The position numbers and the translations under genes are program-made. Under the pieces are notes generated by a model. The model saw only the letters and a list, made by a program, of their open reading frames with translations. It was not told the DNA's origin and searched no databases. Positions 41,453-49,597 of a stretch of DNA of 64,000 bases are shown piece by piece. The stretch comes from JBDHWG01 sp039810085 (GTDB lineage Bacteria; Chloroflexota; Anaerolineae; Epilineales; JAHCIE01), in NCBI GenBank assembly GCA_039810085.1, contig JBDHWG010000010.1, forward strand, positions 62,001 to 126,000, given 5' to 3'. The first letter of the stretch is position 1; each line of letters opens with the position of its first letter.

Positions 41453-42094
41453 ATGGGAGCTTGGCTGGCTGCTGTACAGTATATTCAGGCGAATAGCACG
41501 CGCTTCATCCAGGCGGTCGAAGTCCATCTCTGGCTGAGCGCGGCCGCCTTGCTCATCGCTGCCGCTATCTGCGTGCCGCTGGGCATCCTGACGTCGCGCA
41601 GCCGGTCATCGGCAGCCGTCGCCCTGGGCATCATCAACACACTGCGCGTCATTCCCAGCCTGGCGATCATCCTGATTGTGTTCCCGTTCCTCGGTCTAGG
41701 GCCTAGGCCCGCCTTGCTGGCCCTTATCGTCCTCGCCTGCCCTCCCATCCTCGTCAATACCGACGCGGGCTTCCGCAACGTCGATCCCGCCATCGTCGAG
41801 GCGGCGCGCGGCATGGGCATGTCGCCATCCCAGGTGCTATGGCAAGTCCAGGCGCCGCTGGCGCTGCCGGTCATCGTGGCGGGCTTCCGCACGGCAACCA
41901 TCGAAGTGGTCGCCAGCGCCACGCTGGCGACGTTCATCGGCAGCGGCGGTTTGGGCGATTTCATCGCCGCCGGACTGGCGCTCAACGACAGCAAGTTGCT
42001 GCTCGTCGGCGCGGTTCCGGTTGCGCTGCTCGCGCTGACGGCAGAAATCTTGCTGAGTGGTTTGGAGCGCCGTCTGCGGCTCCGTACCGCGTGA
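41453..42094 (+). CDS. Osmoprotectant ABC transporter permease (OpuCB/ProW type)
   Basis: 213 residues, six membrane segments, EAA loop EAARGMGMSPSQVLWQVQ. Belongs to the glycine betaine/choline permease family whose members pair with a QAT ATPase. First gene of a permease - binding protein - ATPase - permease operon (41453-45031) for compatible-solute uptake. No ribosome site directly upstream; a tiny ORF ends 1 nt before the ATG. Confidence 0.9.
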   Translation: MGAWLAAVQYIQANSTRFIQAVEVHLWLSAAALLIAAAICVPLGILTSRSRSSAAVALGIINTLRVIPSLAIILIVFPFLGLGPRPALLALIVLACPPILVNTDAGFRNVDPAIVEAARGMGMSPSQVLWQVQAPLALPVIVAGFRTATIEVVASATLATFIGSGGLGDFIAAGLALNDSKLLLVGAVPVALLALTAEILLSGLERRLRLRTA

Positions 42095-42117
42095 TAGGGA
42101 TGACGCTGGTTTGCCGT

Positions 42118-42212
42118 GCAGATGGCGGATGGCAGGTGGCGGGTGGCGGATGGCGGATGGCCGGTGGCGGATGGCCGGTGGCGGATGGCGGATAGCTGAT
42201 AGTAGATAGCAG
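42118..42212. repeat. Minisatellite of GGCGGATGGC units
   Basis: Purine-rich imperfect tandem repeat (GATGGCGGATGGCAGGTGGC and variants, ending GATAGCTGATAGTAGATAGC) between the permease and binding-protein genes. Copy number of such tracts is often unstable. Confidence 0.7.
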
Positions 42213-42234
42213 AGATATGGAAGAAGGAGACCCT

Positions 42235-43419
42235 ATGAACCGTGTATCTAGGCTGGTCATGCTTGCTGTGTTGGCGGCATTGGTGGGCCTGCTCGCCGCG
42301 TGCAACCAGGGAGCGCAGCAGACGCCCGGCGAACGGACGCAGGACCAGGGGCTAGGGGCGCGTGCTCTGCCCACGACTGCGGCGGTCGGCTCCACGGACC
42401 CTACGGCGGAGGCTCTCGCACGTGCCTTGCAGACGACCCAGACGCCGGCGGCGGCGAAGGTCGCGCAGGCCGCGGCCCAGGCGACTGCGGCGGGACCTTC
42501 AGCGACAGGAGCCTCTGGTAGCGGCAGTGCGGCCGGCGGCACGCCCGCTGCGGCGAGCGCTCGAGCGACGGCAGCGCTGCCGTCTGGCTCCCTCAGCGGC
42601 AACGGCGCGACGGTGCGCATCGGCTCGAAGGACTTCACCGAGCAGTTCATTCTGGGCGAAATTTACGCTCAGCTCCTCGAAGCCAACGGCTACAAGGTCG
42701 AGCGCAAGCTGAACCTGGGCGCGACCAAGGTGGCGCAGGAGGCGCTCACGCGCGGTGACATCGACCTCTACCCCGAATACACCGGCACTGGCCTGACCGT
42801 CGTTCTCGGCAAGGACCCCCTGTCCGACGCCAAGCAGACGTATGACGCCGTCGTCGCGGGCTACAAGCCGATGAACCTCACGTGGCTCGACCCGGCGCCG
42901 ATGAACAACACCCAGGCCCTCGCCATGAAGAAGGACAAGGCGGCTCAGCTCGGCATCAAGACGCTGTCCGACCTGGCCCAGAAAGCGCCCCAGCTCCGCG
43001 CCGCCCTCATTCCTGAGTTCCTGGAGCGGCCGGATGGCCTGCCTGGCCTCAAGAAGGTCTATGGCGGCTTCGAGTTCGGCTCGGTGCAGAACGTTGCCAT
43101 CGGCGTCAAGTATAAGGCGCTGCTGGACGATCAGGCCGACGTAACGCTGGCCTTCGGCACCGACGGCCAGATCGCGGGCTACGATCTGATGACGCCGGTC
43201 GACGACAAGCACCTCTGGCCGCCCTACCAGGTTGCCCCCGTTGTGCGCAACGACACCCTGCAGAAGAACCCCGGGCTGGCTGCGCTGCTCAACAGCGTCG
43301 CGCCCAAGCTGACGGACCAGACGATGCAGGCGTTGAACTGGGAGGTAGACGGCAAGAAGCGCGAGCCGGCCGACGTGGCGAAAGACTTTCTGACCCAGCA
43401 AGGCTTCGTCAAGAAGTAG
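42235..43419 (+). CDS. Osmoprotectant-binding lipoprotein (OpuCC type)
   Basis: 394 residues. Lipobox LVGLLAAC, with Cys near residue 22, then an Ala/Thr-rich linker of ~95 residues and an OpuAC/QAT binding domain: VRIGSKDFTEQFILGEIYAQ, DIDLYPEYTGTGLT, and FGTDGQIAGYDL. Binds glycine betaine, choline or carnitine-like solutes. The ATG at 42235 has AAGGAG six nt upstream. Unusually the binding protein sits between the two permeases. Confidence 0.93.
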   Translation: MNRVSRLVMLAVLAALVGLLAACNQGAQQTPGERTQDQGLGARALPTTAAVGSTDPTAEALARALQTTQTPAAAKVAQAAAQATAAGPSATGASGSGSAAGGTPAAASARATAALPSGSLSGNGATVRIGSKDFTEQFILGEIYAQLLEANGYKVERKLNLGATKVAQEALTRGDIDLYPEYTGTGLTVVLGKDPLSDAKQTYDAVVAGYKPMNLTWLDPAPMNNTQALAMKKDKAAQLGIKTLSDLAQKAPQLRAALIPEFLERPDGLPGLKKVYGGFEFGSVQNVAIGVKYKALLDDQADVTLAFGTDGQIAGYDLMTPVDDKHLWPPYQVAPVVRNDTLQKNPGLAALLNSVAPKLTDQTMQALNWEVDGKKREPADVAKDFLTQQGFVKK

Positions 43420-43424
43420 GGCGT

Positions 43425-44411
43425 GTGAAAGCCATCGAGTTTCGCGGCGTCAGCAAGCAGTTCGAGGGCGCACCGCGTCCAGCCGTGGACAACGTCAGCC
43501 TGAGCGTGGACGGCGGGGAGTTCGTTGTCCTGCTGGGGCCGTCGGGCTGCGGCAAGACGACGCTGCTCAAGATGGTGAATCGGTTGTACGAACCGACGAG
43601 CGGGACGATCCTGGTCGAGGGGCGCGACATCCGCGAAGGCTCAGTGACCGACTTGCGGCGTGGCATCGGCTACGTCATCCAGCAGACTGGCCTGTTCCCG
43701 CACATGACTGTCGCCCAGAACATCGCCGTCGTGCCGAGACTGCTCAAGTGGCCTGCCGCCAAGATCGACGAGCGCGTGGATACCCTCCTCGCGCTCGTCG
43801 GCCTTCCGCCGCAGGAGTACCGCGCCCGCTACCCGGCGCAGCTCTCCGGCGGGCAGCAGCAGCGCGTCGGCCTTGCCCGCGCTCTGGCCGCCGACCCCCA
43901 CATCATGCTCATGGACGAGCCGTTTGGCGCTATCGACGCCATCACCCGCACGCGCCTCCAGGGTGAGCTGCTCGACCTCCAGCGCCAACTCCACAAGACC
44001 ATCCTATTCGTCACCCACGACGTGGAGGAGGCGCTGCGCTTGGCCGACCGCATTGTCATCATGCGCGCGGGCCAGGTGGTGCAGTACGACACGCCGTTCA
44101 ACATTCTGACCCAGCCCGCCGACGACTTCGTGCGCGACCTGGTGGATGCCCACGACATCCTGCGCCAGCTCAGCCAGGTGCGCGTGGCGACGGCGATGAC
44201 GCCGGCCGCCGATCCCCTGCCACCGGACGACGCCCCGCTCCTTCACCCGGACGACGACCTGCGCGAAGCCCTGTCGCTGTTCCTGCGCACCGGCGCGAAC
44301 AGCCTGCCGGTGGTGGACGGCGACCGGGTGGTTGGCCGCGTCGAGCTTGCCAGCATTCGCGCCCGCGCCGAGGACAATCGGACGCCGACTGCTTCTCCCA
44401 AGATGCCATGA
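43425..44411 (+). CDS. Osmoprotectant ABC transporter ATP-binding protein (OpuCA/ProV type)
   Basis: 328 residues. Walker A GPSGCGKTTLLKMVN, signature LSGGQQQRVGLARAL, Walker B IMLMDEPFGAIDA, H-loop FVTHDVEEAL: a QAT-family ATPase. The C-terminal ~60 residues (SLFLRTGANSLPVVDGDRVVGRV) form a single CBS-like half, as in OpuCA where CBS modules sense ionic strength or c-di-AMP. GTG start at 43425. Its stop overlaps the next ATG (ATGA). Confidence 0.94.
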   Translation: MKAIEFRGVSKQFEGAPRPAVDNVSLSVDGGEFVVLLGPSGCGKTTLLKMVNRLYEPTSGTILVEGRDIREGSVTDLRRGIGYVIQQTGLFPHMTVAQNIAVVPRLLKWPAAKIDERVDTLLALVGLPPQEYRARYPAQLSGGQQQRVGLARALAADPHIMLMDEPFGAIDAITRTRLQGELLDLQRQLHKTILFVTHDVEEALRLADRIVIMRAGQVVQYDTPFNILTQPADDFVRDLVDAHDILRQLSQVRVATAMTPAADPLPPDDAPLLHPDDDLREALSLFLRTGANSLPVVDGDRVVGRVELASIRARAEDNRTPTASPKMP

Positions 44412-45031
44412 CGTACCTGACGCGCTATCCTGACCGCGTGTTGGAGCTGCTGCGGCAACATCTCGTCATTACGGCGATTGCCCTGGGTATCGCGCTGCTC
44501 CTGGCGTTCCCGCTGGGCATCCTCGTCGCGCGGCGGCGCAGCCTCGACGTGCCGGTGGTCGGCGTGCTCGGCGTCATCTACACGATCCCCAGCCTGGCCT
44601 TGCTGGCGTTTCTCATTCAGCCCTTCGGCCTTGGATTGCGGCCGCTGCTCCTTGCCCTCGTTCTGTATGTGCAGTTCGTCCTGGTGCGAAACATCGTCGT
44701 CGGGCTGCGGGGGGTGGATCCGGCCATCCTGGAGGCGGCGCGCGGGATGGGGCTGAGCAGTATGCAGTCGCTGGCGCAGGTGGAGTTGCCGCTAGCCGCG
44801 CCCATCATCCTGGCCGGCGTGCGCCTGGCGACAGTGACCATCCTGGGCCTGGCGACCATCGGCGCGTGGATCGCGGCGGGCGGTCTCGGTGTCCTATTCA
44901 ACGAGGGCATCGCCCAGGACAACCCGGACAAGATTCAGGCGGGGGCGCTGGTCATCGCCGTCCTCGCCATCGGCCTCAACCAGGTGTTGTTGTGGGTGGA
45001 GCGCTGGGCGGGCCGCTGGCGGACAGGGTGA
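44408..45031 (+). CDS. Osmoprotectant ABC transporter permease (OpuCD type)
   Basis: 207 residues, six membrane segments, EAA loop EAARGMGLSSMQSLAQVELP. Second permease of the compatible-solute system; starts inside the ATPase stop codon, so translation is coupled. No terminator hairpin is seen; a run of GTGACGG repeats begins at its stop codon. Confidence 0.92.
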   Translation: MTYLTRYPDRVLELLRQHLVITAIALGIALLLAFPLGILVARRRSLDVPVVGVLGVIYTIPSLALLAFLIQPFGLGLRPLLLALVLYVQFVLVRNIVVGLRGVDPAILEAARGMGLSSMQSLAQVELPLAAPIILAGVRLATVTILGLATIGAWIAAGGLGVLFNEGIAQDNPDKIQAGALVIAVLAIGLNQVLLWVERWAGRWRTG

Positions 45032-45409
45032 CAGAGTGAGAGGTGACGGGGTGACGGAGTGAGAGCAGCGCTGTCATGCCGAGGAACGAGGCATCTGGGC
45101 TGCGTGAACGGCGTGACGGCGTGACGCGGTGACGGAGTGACGGAGTGACACCTTCGCTGTCATGCCGACGTAGGAGGCACCTGGGCTGAAGCCGTTGCCA
45201 GAGAATAGAACCACGGAATGCACGGAACACACGGAAAGGGAGAAAACCCTTCCGTGTCTTCAGTGTCTTCCGTGGTTACCTCTTATCGTCGTCATTATCT
45301 GGCGACGCCGCCCCTCACCCCCTCCCTCTCTCCCACAAGGGGAGAGGGGGGCAAAGGCTCTTCTTCCCTTCCCCCCGCTGTGGGGGAAGGGGCAGGGGGG
45401 TGAGGGGCC
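45025..45409. repeat. Repeat-filled intergenic region
   Basis: No gene is seen. From left to right: imperfect ~9-bp GTGACGGAG tandem repeats (45025-45150) mixed with half copies of the family A element (TGTCATGCCGA at 45072 and 45158); a family D inverted repeat ACCACGGAATGCACGGAACA ... TCTTCCGTGGTT (45209-45277); and a family C palindrome CCCCTCACCCCC ... GGGGGGTGAGGGG (45310-45409). The region separates the osmoprotectant operon from the convergent acetyltransferase operon. Confidence 0.75.
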
Positions 45410-45417
45410 GAGTTGGT

Positions 45418-46464
45418 CTACGCTACGCGGGCCATCGGCTCGGTCTCGGCGGTGACCTCGGCGGCGCGCTCGACCTCGATCTGCCAGATCTGCCACGTCT
45501 TGCGGTGGTAGAAGCCCAGCTCGTAGTTGATCTTCAGCATCGGCGCGTTGCTGTCGGCGTTGCCGGTGCGGATGCACCCGATTAGCGGCCGCTCGCGCAT
45601 CACCTTCTCCAGCATGACCGCCTTCATCCAGCGGCCGAGGCCCCGGTTGCGGTACTTCGGCAGCGTGGCCGTCGCGCCCTGCCAGGCCACCGTCGGCTGA
45701 AGCGGGTGCATGAAGATCTGGCTGTAGCCGGCCAGCTCGCCGGTCGCGTTGTCGCGAGCGACGACCGTCCAGCGCTCCTCGCCGCGCTTCTTCGCGCTCT
45801 GCTCCCACTCGCGCAGGATCTCCGGCGTAAACTTCTCGTCCTCCCAGTCCAACTCACCGCGCGGCGCGTCGTTCATCGCATCGAACAGGCGGAGGAGACC
45901 CGACATCTCCTCGTCAGGGTAGGCGCCAGTCCAGATGTCGATGCTGAAGTCGGCGGCGCGCTCGCGGGCGCGCGCGATCCACGTGTCCAGCATGTCCTTG
46001 TCAATCTTGGCGATGTCGAGCTGGTTGTTGCGCATCTCCATGCCCATCTTGCCGACGCGCTCCAGGTCGATGTCCGTCGTGTCGTGGTCGGCATCGACGA
46101 AGAACTGTAGCAGGCGGCGGCTCTCGCTGCGGGCCGGCTCGACCAGGCACGCCAGCAACTGCGCGCCAAGGCCCTGGCCGCTCCACTCTGGCAGGACGGC
46201 CAGGTCGCAGTAGGCGAGGTGCTGGTTGTCCTCGGTGTGCGGGACATACGCCTCGGACACGCCGACGATCTCGCCGCTGTCCCACGCCGCGTAAAGGTAG
46301 CGTGTCGTGAACGAGGGCTGGCTGGTGTAGTCGAGAATCGTTTTCTCGACGGCGACCGGCGGGTCTTCCGGCCAGTACTCGGCATTGAGGATGTTCCAGA
46401 AACGGTTCAAAGCGATCCACTCGTCGCGGCTCGCGCTCGAAGGGTCAAAACATTGGATACGCAT
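45418..46464 (-). CDS. Double-domain GNAT acetyltransferase (paralogue 1)
   Basis: 348 residues with two GNAT folds. Acetyl-CoA-binding motifs are LAVLPEWSGQGLGAQLL in the N-half and TATLPKYRNRGLGRWMK in the C-half; the C-half closes with RTGNADSNAPMLKINYELGF. Architecture like mycothiol synthase and Eis-type enzymes, but the substrate is unknown. It is clearly paralogous to the next upstream gene. AAGGAG ribosome site. Last gene of the operon ABC ATPase - small ORF - ABC permease - GNAT - GNAT, 21 nt behind its paralogue. Confidence 0.85.
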   Translation of the reverse strand: MRIQCFDPSSASRDEWIALNRFWNILNAEYWPEDPPVAVEKTILDYTSQPSFTTRYLYAAWDSGEIVGVSEAYVPHTEDNQHLAYCDLAVLPEWSGQGLGAQLLACLVEPARSESRRLLQFFVDADHDTTDIDLERVGKMGMEMRNNQLDIAKIDKDMLDTWIARARERAADFSIDIWTGAYPDEEMSGLLRLFDAMNDAPRGELDWEDEKFTPEILREWEQSAKKRGEERWTVVARDNATGELAGYSQIFMHPLQPTVAWQGATATLPKYRNRGLGRWMKAVMLEKVMRERPLIGCIRTGNADSNAPMLKINYELGFYHRKTWQIWQIEVERAAEVTAETEPMARVA

Positions 46465-46485
46465 ACGATGCTCCTTATGACGCTG

Positions 46486-47565
46486 CTACGCGGCGGCGCT
46501 CTCTAACGTGTCGTCCAGGGTCTCGGCCTCGACCACGCCCTGCTGAGTCCACGCCAGCGCCTTCTCGACTTCAATCTGCCAGGTGGTCCAGGTCTTCACC
46601 GGCCTGAACCCCATCTCGTAGTTAATCTTCAACATCGGCGCGTTGCTGTCGGCGTTGCCGGTGCGGATGCGCTTCACGTCCGGCCGCTCGCGCAGGATGC
46701 GCTCCATCATCGCCGCCTTCATCCAGCGGCCGAGGCCACGATTGCGGTAGGTGCGTGCCGTGCCCGTGCCGCCCTGCGACATGATGTCCGGCTCGTACGG
46801 GTTCCAGCGTACCTGGCTGAAACCGGCCAGCTCACCCGTCGCGTCCTCGCGCACAACAGCCGTCCACGCCTCGACGCCGCGCTCGTTCAGGACGCGCTCC
46901 CACTGACGGACATCGTCGGGCGTGAGCTTTTCGTCTTCGACCTCCAGGTCGCCGCGCGGCTCGTCGTTCATCGACGCTTCGAACATGCGGATCCAGCGGT
47001 CGATGTCCGCTTCCGGCACGCCGTTGCCCCAGAACTCCAGGCTGAAGCCGCTGGCGCGCTGGGGGGCGCGCTCGATCCAGCGGCGGATCATGGCGCGGTC
47101 CACGTCGGCGATATTCAATTCGTTGGTATACGCGACGAGACCCTTGCTCGCGCCGAGGTGCGCCGTGAAGGCATCGCCGGCCGGCGCGTAGCTGTCGGTC
47201 TCGCCCATCAGGAGGCGGCGGCCCTCGCAGCGGGCGGTCTCCGCAGCCAGGGCAAGGAGCTGACGGCCGAGGCCCTGGCCCCGCGTCGGGGCGAGCACCC
47301 ACAGGTCCAGCCAGGCGAGGTGGGTGTTGGTCTCAGCGTCCTCGACCCACAGGTTCGCTTTGCCGACGATGTCTTCCCCCTGCCACGCGACCCAGATGTA
47401 GCGCCGCGCGTTGTCCTTGACGATGCTCATGTCCAGGCGCGTCTTCTCGACGGGAAGGGGCAGGTCGTGGGGCCACTCTTCCTTGCGCCGCGCGTTGGCG
47501 AAGCGGTTCATGGCGCGCCACTCGGCATCACCGGCGGTCTTTGAGTCGAAGGTTTCAATCAACAT
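46486..47565 (-). CDS. Double-domain GNAT acetyltransferase (paralogue 2)
   Basis: 359 residues, two GNAT folds: LWVLAPTRGQGLGRQLL and GTARTYRNRGLGRWMK motifs, ending RTGNADSNAPMLKINYEMGF. Shares the N-terminal WPxDxPxPVEKT and most motifs with the downstream gene, so the pair arose by tandem duplication. AAAGGAGG ribosome site; starts 10 nt after the ABC permease stop. Likely acetylates a small molecule handled by the exporter, but this is inference from position. Confidence 0.85.
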   Translation of the reverse strand: MLIETFDSKTAGDAEWRAMNRFANARRKEEWPHDLPLPVEKTRLDMSIVKDNARRYIWVAWQGEDIVGKANLWVEDAETNTHLAWLDLWVLAPTRGQGLGRQLLALAAETARCEGRRLLMGETDSYAPAGDAFTAHLGASKGLVAYTNELNIADVDRAMIRRWIERAPQRASGFSLEFWGNGVPEADIDRWIRMFEASMNDEPRGDLEVEDEKLTPDDVRQWERVLNERGVEAWTAVVREDATGELAGFSQVRWNPYEPDIMSQGGTGTARTYRNRGLGRWMKAAMMERILRERPDVKRIRTGNADSNAPMLKINYEMGFRPVKTWTTWQIEVEKALAWTQQGVVEAETLDDTLESAAA

Positions 47566-47575
47566 AATGCCTCCT

Positions 47576-48406
47576 TTATCCGTTGCGCTTCAGCTTGCCG
47601 GTGCGCTTGGCGTACCGCTCGCCCCACTGGAAGATGACGACCCCCAACGGGATCGTGACCAGACCGATGACAATCAATAGCCCGATGGTGGGCAGGAGAA
47701 CCTGGACCGATGCCCCATCTAGCAGCGCCGCGCGCACACCCTCCAGCGTGTACGTCGCCGGGGAGAGGTGCGAGATCGTCTGCAGCCAGCCCGGCAGAAC
47801 ACTGATCGGGTAGTAGACGCCCGACGCCAGCAGGAACAGCGCCTGGGCGAAGTTCGTCATCTGCGCGCCGCGCTCCGGGTAGAGCATCGGCAGGACGGCG
47901 GCGATGATGCCGACGCCGACGAAGGACAGGCTGCCTGCCATCAGCACCGCGAGGGCGGCGACGAAGTTGGCGTGCGTCAGGTCCACGTGGAAGAACAGCG
48001 CCACGGCGAACAGGATGATGCCCGCCTGCAGGATGCCGTAGATGATGGAGAAGATGGTCTGCCCAACCAGGTGGGTGAGGCGGTCCACCGGCGCCATGAA
48101 GGTATACTCAATCGTCCCCTCCCAGCGCTCCCACATGATGACCTCGCTGAGCGAGTCGAAGACGATGGACAAGTAGCGCCAGATGACCGTCCCGATCAGC
48201 AGGTAGAGGATGAGGAAGTTCGTGTCTACCTGCTGACCTGTGAGGGCGCCCATGCCCGCGCCGATGTATGTGACGGCCAGGGCGTTAGCGACGCCGTACA
48301 TCACCCAGACGGCTTCCCAGCCCCAATAGCGGCGGACCAGGTTGAAGTTGCGCTCCACGAACGCGTACGAGGCGCGGACCTCGTTCATTAATGTGCTCGG
48401 TGTCAT
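47576..48406 (-). CDS. ABC-2 type exporter permease
   Basis: 276 residues, six membrane segments, ABC-2 family (DrrB/NodJ-like) with GVYYPISVLPGWLQTISHLSPATYTLEGVR near the end. Partner of the ATPase at 48544-49428 for export of a drug, lipid or polymer. ATG at 48406 overlaps the stop of a 25-codon ORF as ATGA and has no independent ribosome site. Confidence 0.88.
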   Translation of the reverse strand: MTPSTLMNEVRASYAFVERNFNLVRRYWGWEAVWVMYGVANALAVTYIGAGMGALTGQQVDTNFLILYLLIGTVIWRYLSIVFDSLSEVIMWERWEGTIEYTFMAPVDRLTHLVGQTIFSIIYGILQAGIILFAVALFFHVDLTHANFVAALAVLMAGSLSFVGVGIIAAVLPMLYPERGAQMTNFAQALFLLASGVYYPISVLPGWLQTISHLSPATYTLEGVRAALLDGASVQVLLPTIGLLIVIGLVTIPLGVVIFQWGERYAKRTGKLKRNG

Positions 48407-48480
48407 TGTCGATACCCCATGTTACGGATCGTTTCGAGTCCCTGGCTCAAGGTGGAGGAGGTAGCAATCTCTCGCATCAT
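48403..48480 (-). CDS. 25-residue small ORF coupled to the ABC permease
   Basis: Begins ATGATG at 48480 after a near-perfect AAGGAGGT ribosome site and encodes MMREIATSSTLSQGLETIRN then MGYRQ. Its TGA overlaps the permease ATG (ATGA). No similarity recognised. It may only deliver ribosomes to the permease start, or be a regulatory peptide. Confidence 0.5.
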   Translation of the reverse strand: MMREIATSSTLSQGLETIRNMGYRQ

Positions 48481-48543
48481 GGTAACCTCCTTGTGTCATC
48501 GTTGGGCGACGCACCGTTGAGCAACGGGTCAGCGGTACGCGCG

Positions 48544-49428
48544 TTAAGCGGCTTGATCGTCCTCGACGAGGCGCTTGCCCGTCAAGGTCATGAATACATC
48601 TTCGAGAGTTGCCTCGTGGCCGTCGCGGGCCACCAGGCGCTTCAGTCCGGCCGGCGTGTCCAGGGCGACGAGCTTGCCGCCTTCGATGACGGCAATGCGG
48701 TCGCACAGGCTCTCGGCCTCGTCCATGTCGTGCGTCGTCAGCAGGACGGTCGCATCGTGCGTCCGGCGGATCTCCTGGACGAAGGCCTGCACCTCGCGCT
48801 TGGAGCGCGGGTCGAGGCCGGTCGTCGGCTCGTCCAGCAGCATCAGGATCGGGGCGGTCAGGAAGGCCCGCGCAATCGCCACCTTCTGCTGCATGCCCCG
48901 CGACATGTCCTCCATCGGCTCGTAGAGCGTCTTGCTCTCCAGCCCCAGCCGCTCCAGGATGGCGGTCGATTGGGCGCGGATGCCGCGTCCGTCGAGGCCG
49001 TACAGGCGGCCGGCGTAGAGCAGGTTCTCCATCGGGCTTAACTTCTTAAAGAACGCGGCGTCTACTGAGACGCGGTTGATCATGCGCTTGACGGTTCGCT
49101 CATCCCGCTCCACGTCGTAGCCGAAGACACTAATCTGGCCGCTGTCCGGAATGAGCAGGGTCGAGATAAGCCGGATCAGGGTGGACTTGCCAGAGCCGTT
49201 GGGGCCGAGGATGCCGAAGACCTCGCCTCGGCGAACGTCGAAGCTGACGTGGTCCACGGCGACGATCTTGCTGCTGGCGGCCGGCGCTTTGCCGCGCACC
49301 CGCTGCCACCAGCCGCCCTGGCTGCCATCGAAACCCTTGACCACGTCGCGCACGTCCAGTGCGATGCTTGTCGTGGCGGCGACGGCGCGGGCCGACGCGG
49401 CGGTCGTCTGATACGCTACTTCCATCAT
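48544..49428 (-). CDS. ABC exporter ATP-binding protein
   Basis: 294 residues. Walker A GPNGSGKSTLIRLIS, signature MSRGMQQKVAIARAF (SRGMQ in place of LSGGQ, common in DrrA/ABC-2 systems), Walker B ILMLLDEPTTGLDP, H-loop TTHDMDEAE. C-terminal VARDGHEATLEDVFMTLTGK is typical of DrrA-like exporters. ATG at 49428 with AGGAGG nine nt upstream. First structural gene of the operon, behind the leader-peptide attenuator. Confidence 0.9.
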   Translation of the reverse strand: MMEVAYQTTAASARAVAATTSIALDVRDVVKGFDGSQGGWWQRVRGKAPAASSKIVAVDHVSFDVRRGEVFGILGPNGSGKSTLIRLISTLLIPDSGQISVFGYDVERDERTVKRMINRVSVDAAFFKKLSPMENLLYAGRLYGLDGRGIRAQSTAILERLGLESKTLYEPMEDMSRGMQQKVAIARAFLTAPILMLLDEPTTGLDPRSKREVQAFVQEIRRTHDATVLLTTHDMDEAESLCDRIAVIEGGKLVALDTPAGLKRLVARDGHEATLEDVFMTLTGKRLVEDDQAA

Positions 49429-49458
49429 GGGCAGGAACCTCCTGAGTGTTCGTCCCCT

Positions 49459-49491
49459 AGACCTGACAGGTTTTGGAAACCTGTCAGGTCT
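49459..49491. repeat. Perfect 15-bp hairpin between attenuator and ABC ATPase gene
   Basis: AGACCTGACAGGTTT-TGG-AAACCTGTCAGGTCT. ACCTGTCAGGT palindromes are common intergenic repeats in some Chloroflexota. It lies 30 nt upstream of the ABC ATPase start codon, between the attenuator and the ribosome site. Confidence 0.6.
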
Positions 49492-49506
49492 CCAATCTAG
49501 ACACAC

Positions 49507-49592
49507 AAAAAGCCGCGGGCTAGAGGCAGCCCACGGCCGATAAGGGCGTTAAGAAAGAGAAAGGCCGTGGGCGTGTAGCGCGCCCACGGCCT
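49507..49592 (-). promoter_or_regulatory. Transcription attenuator with four alternating segments
   Basis: On the minus-strand RNA: segment 1 AGGCCGUGGGCG (49592-49581), segment 2 CGCCCACGGCCU (49573-49562), segment 3 GGCCGUGGGCU (49538-49528), segment 4 AGCCCGCGGC (49521-49512) followed by UUUUU. 1:2 forms a perfect 12-bp stem; 2:3 can form 10 perfect pairs (antiterminator); 3:4 forms a 10-bp stem with one U-G pair and a U5 tail (terminator). This is the classical amino-acid or antibiotic attenuator layout, placed 5 nt after the leader stop codon and before the ABC exporter gene. Confidence 0.75.
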
Positions 49593-49597
49593 GGGAG

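Noticed and set aside
45182..45455. ORFs reading TTECTEHTEREK and similar near 45.2 kb
   Set aside because: Translations of dispersed repeats D and C; no start site or conserved domain.
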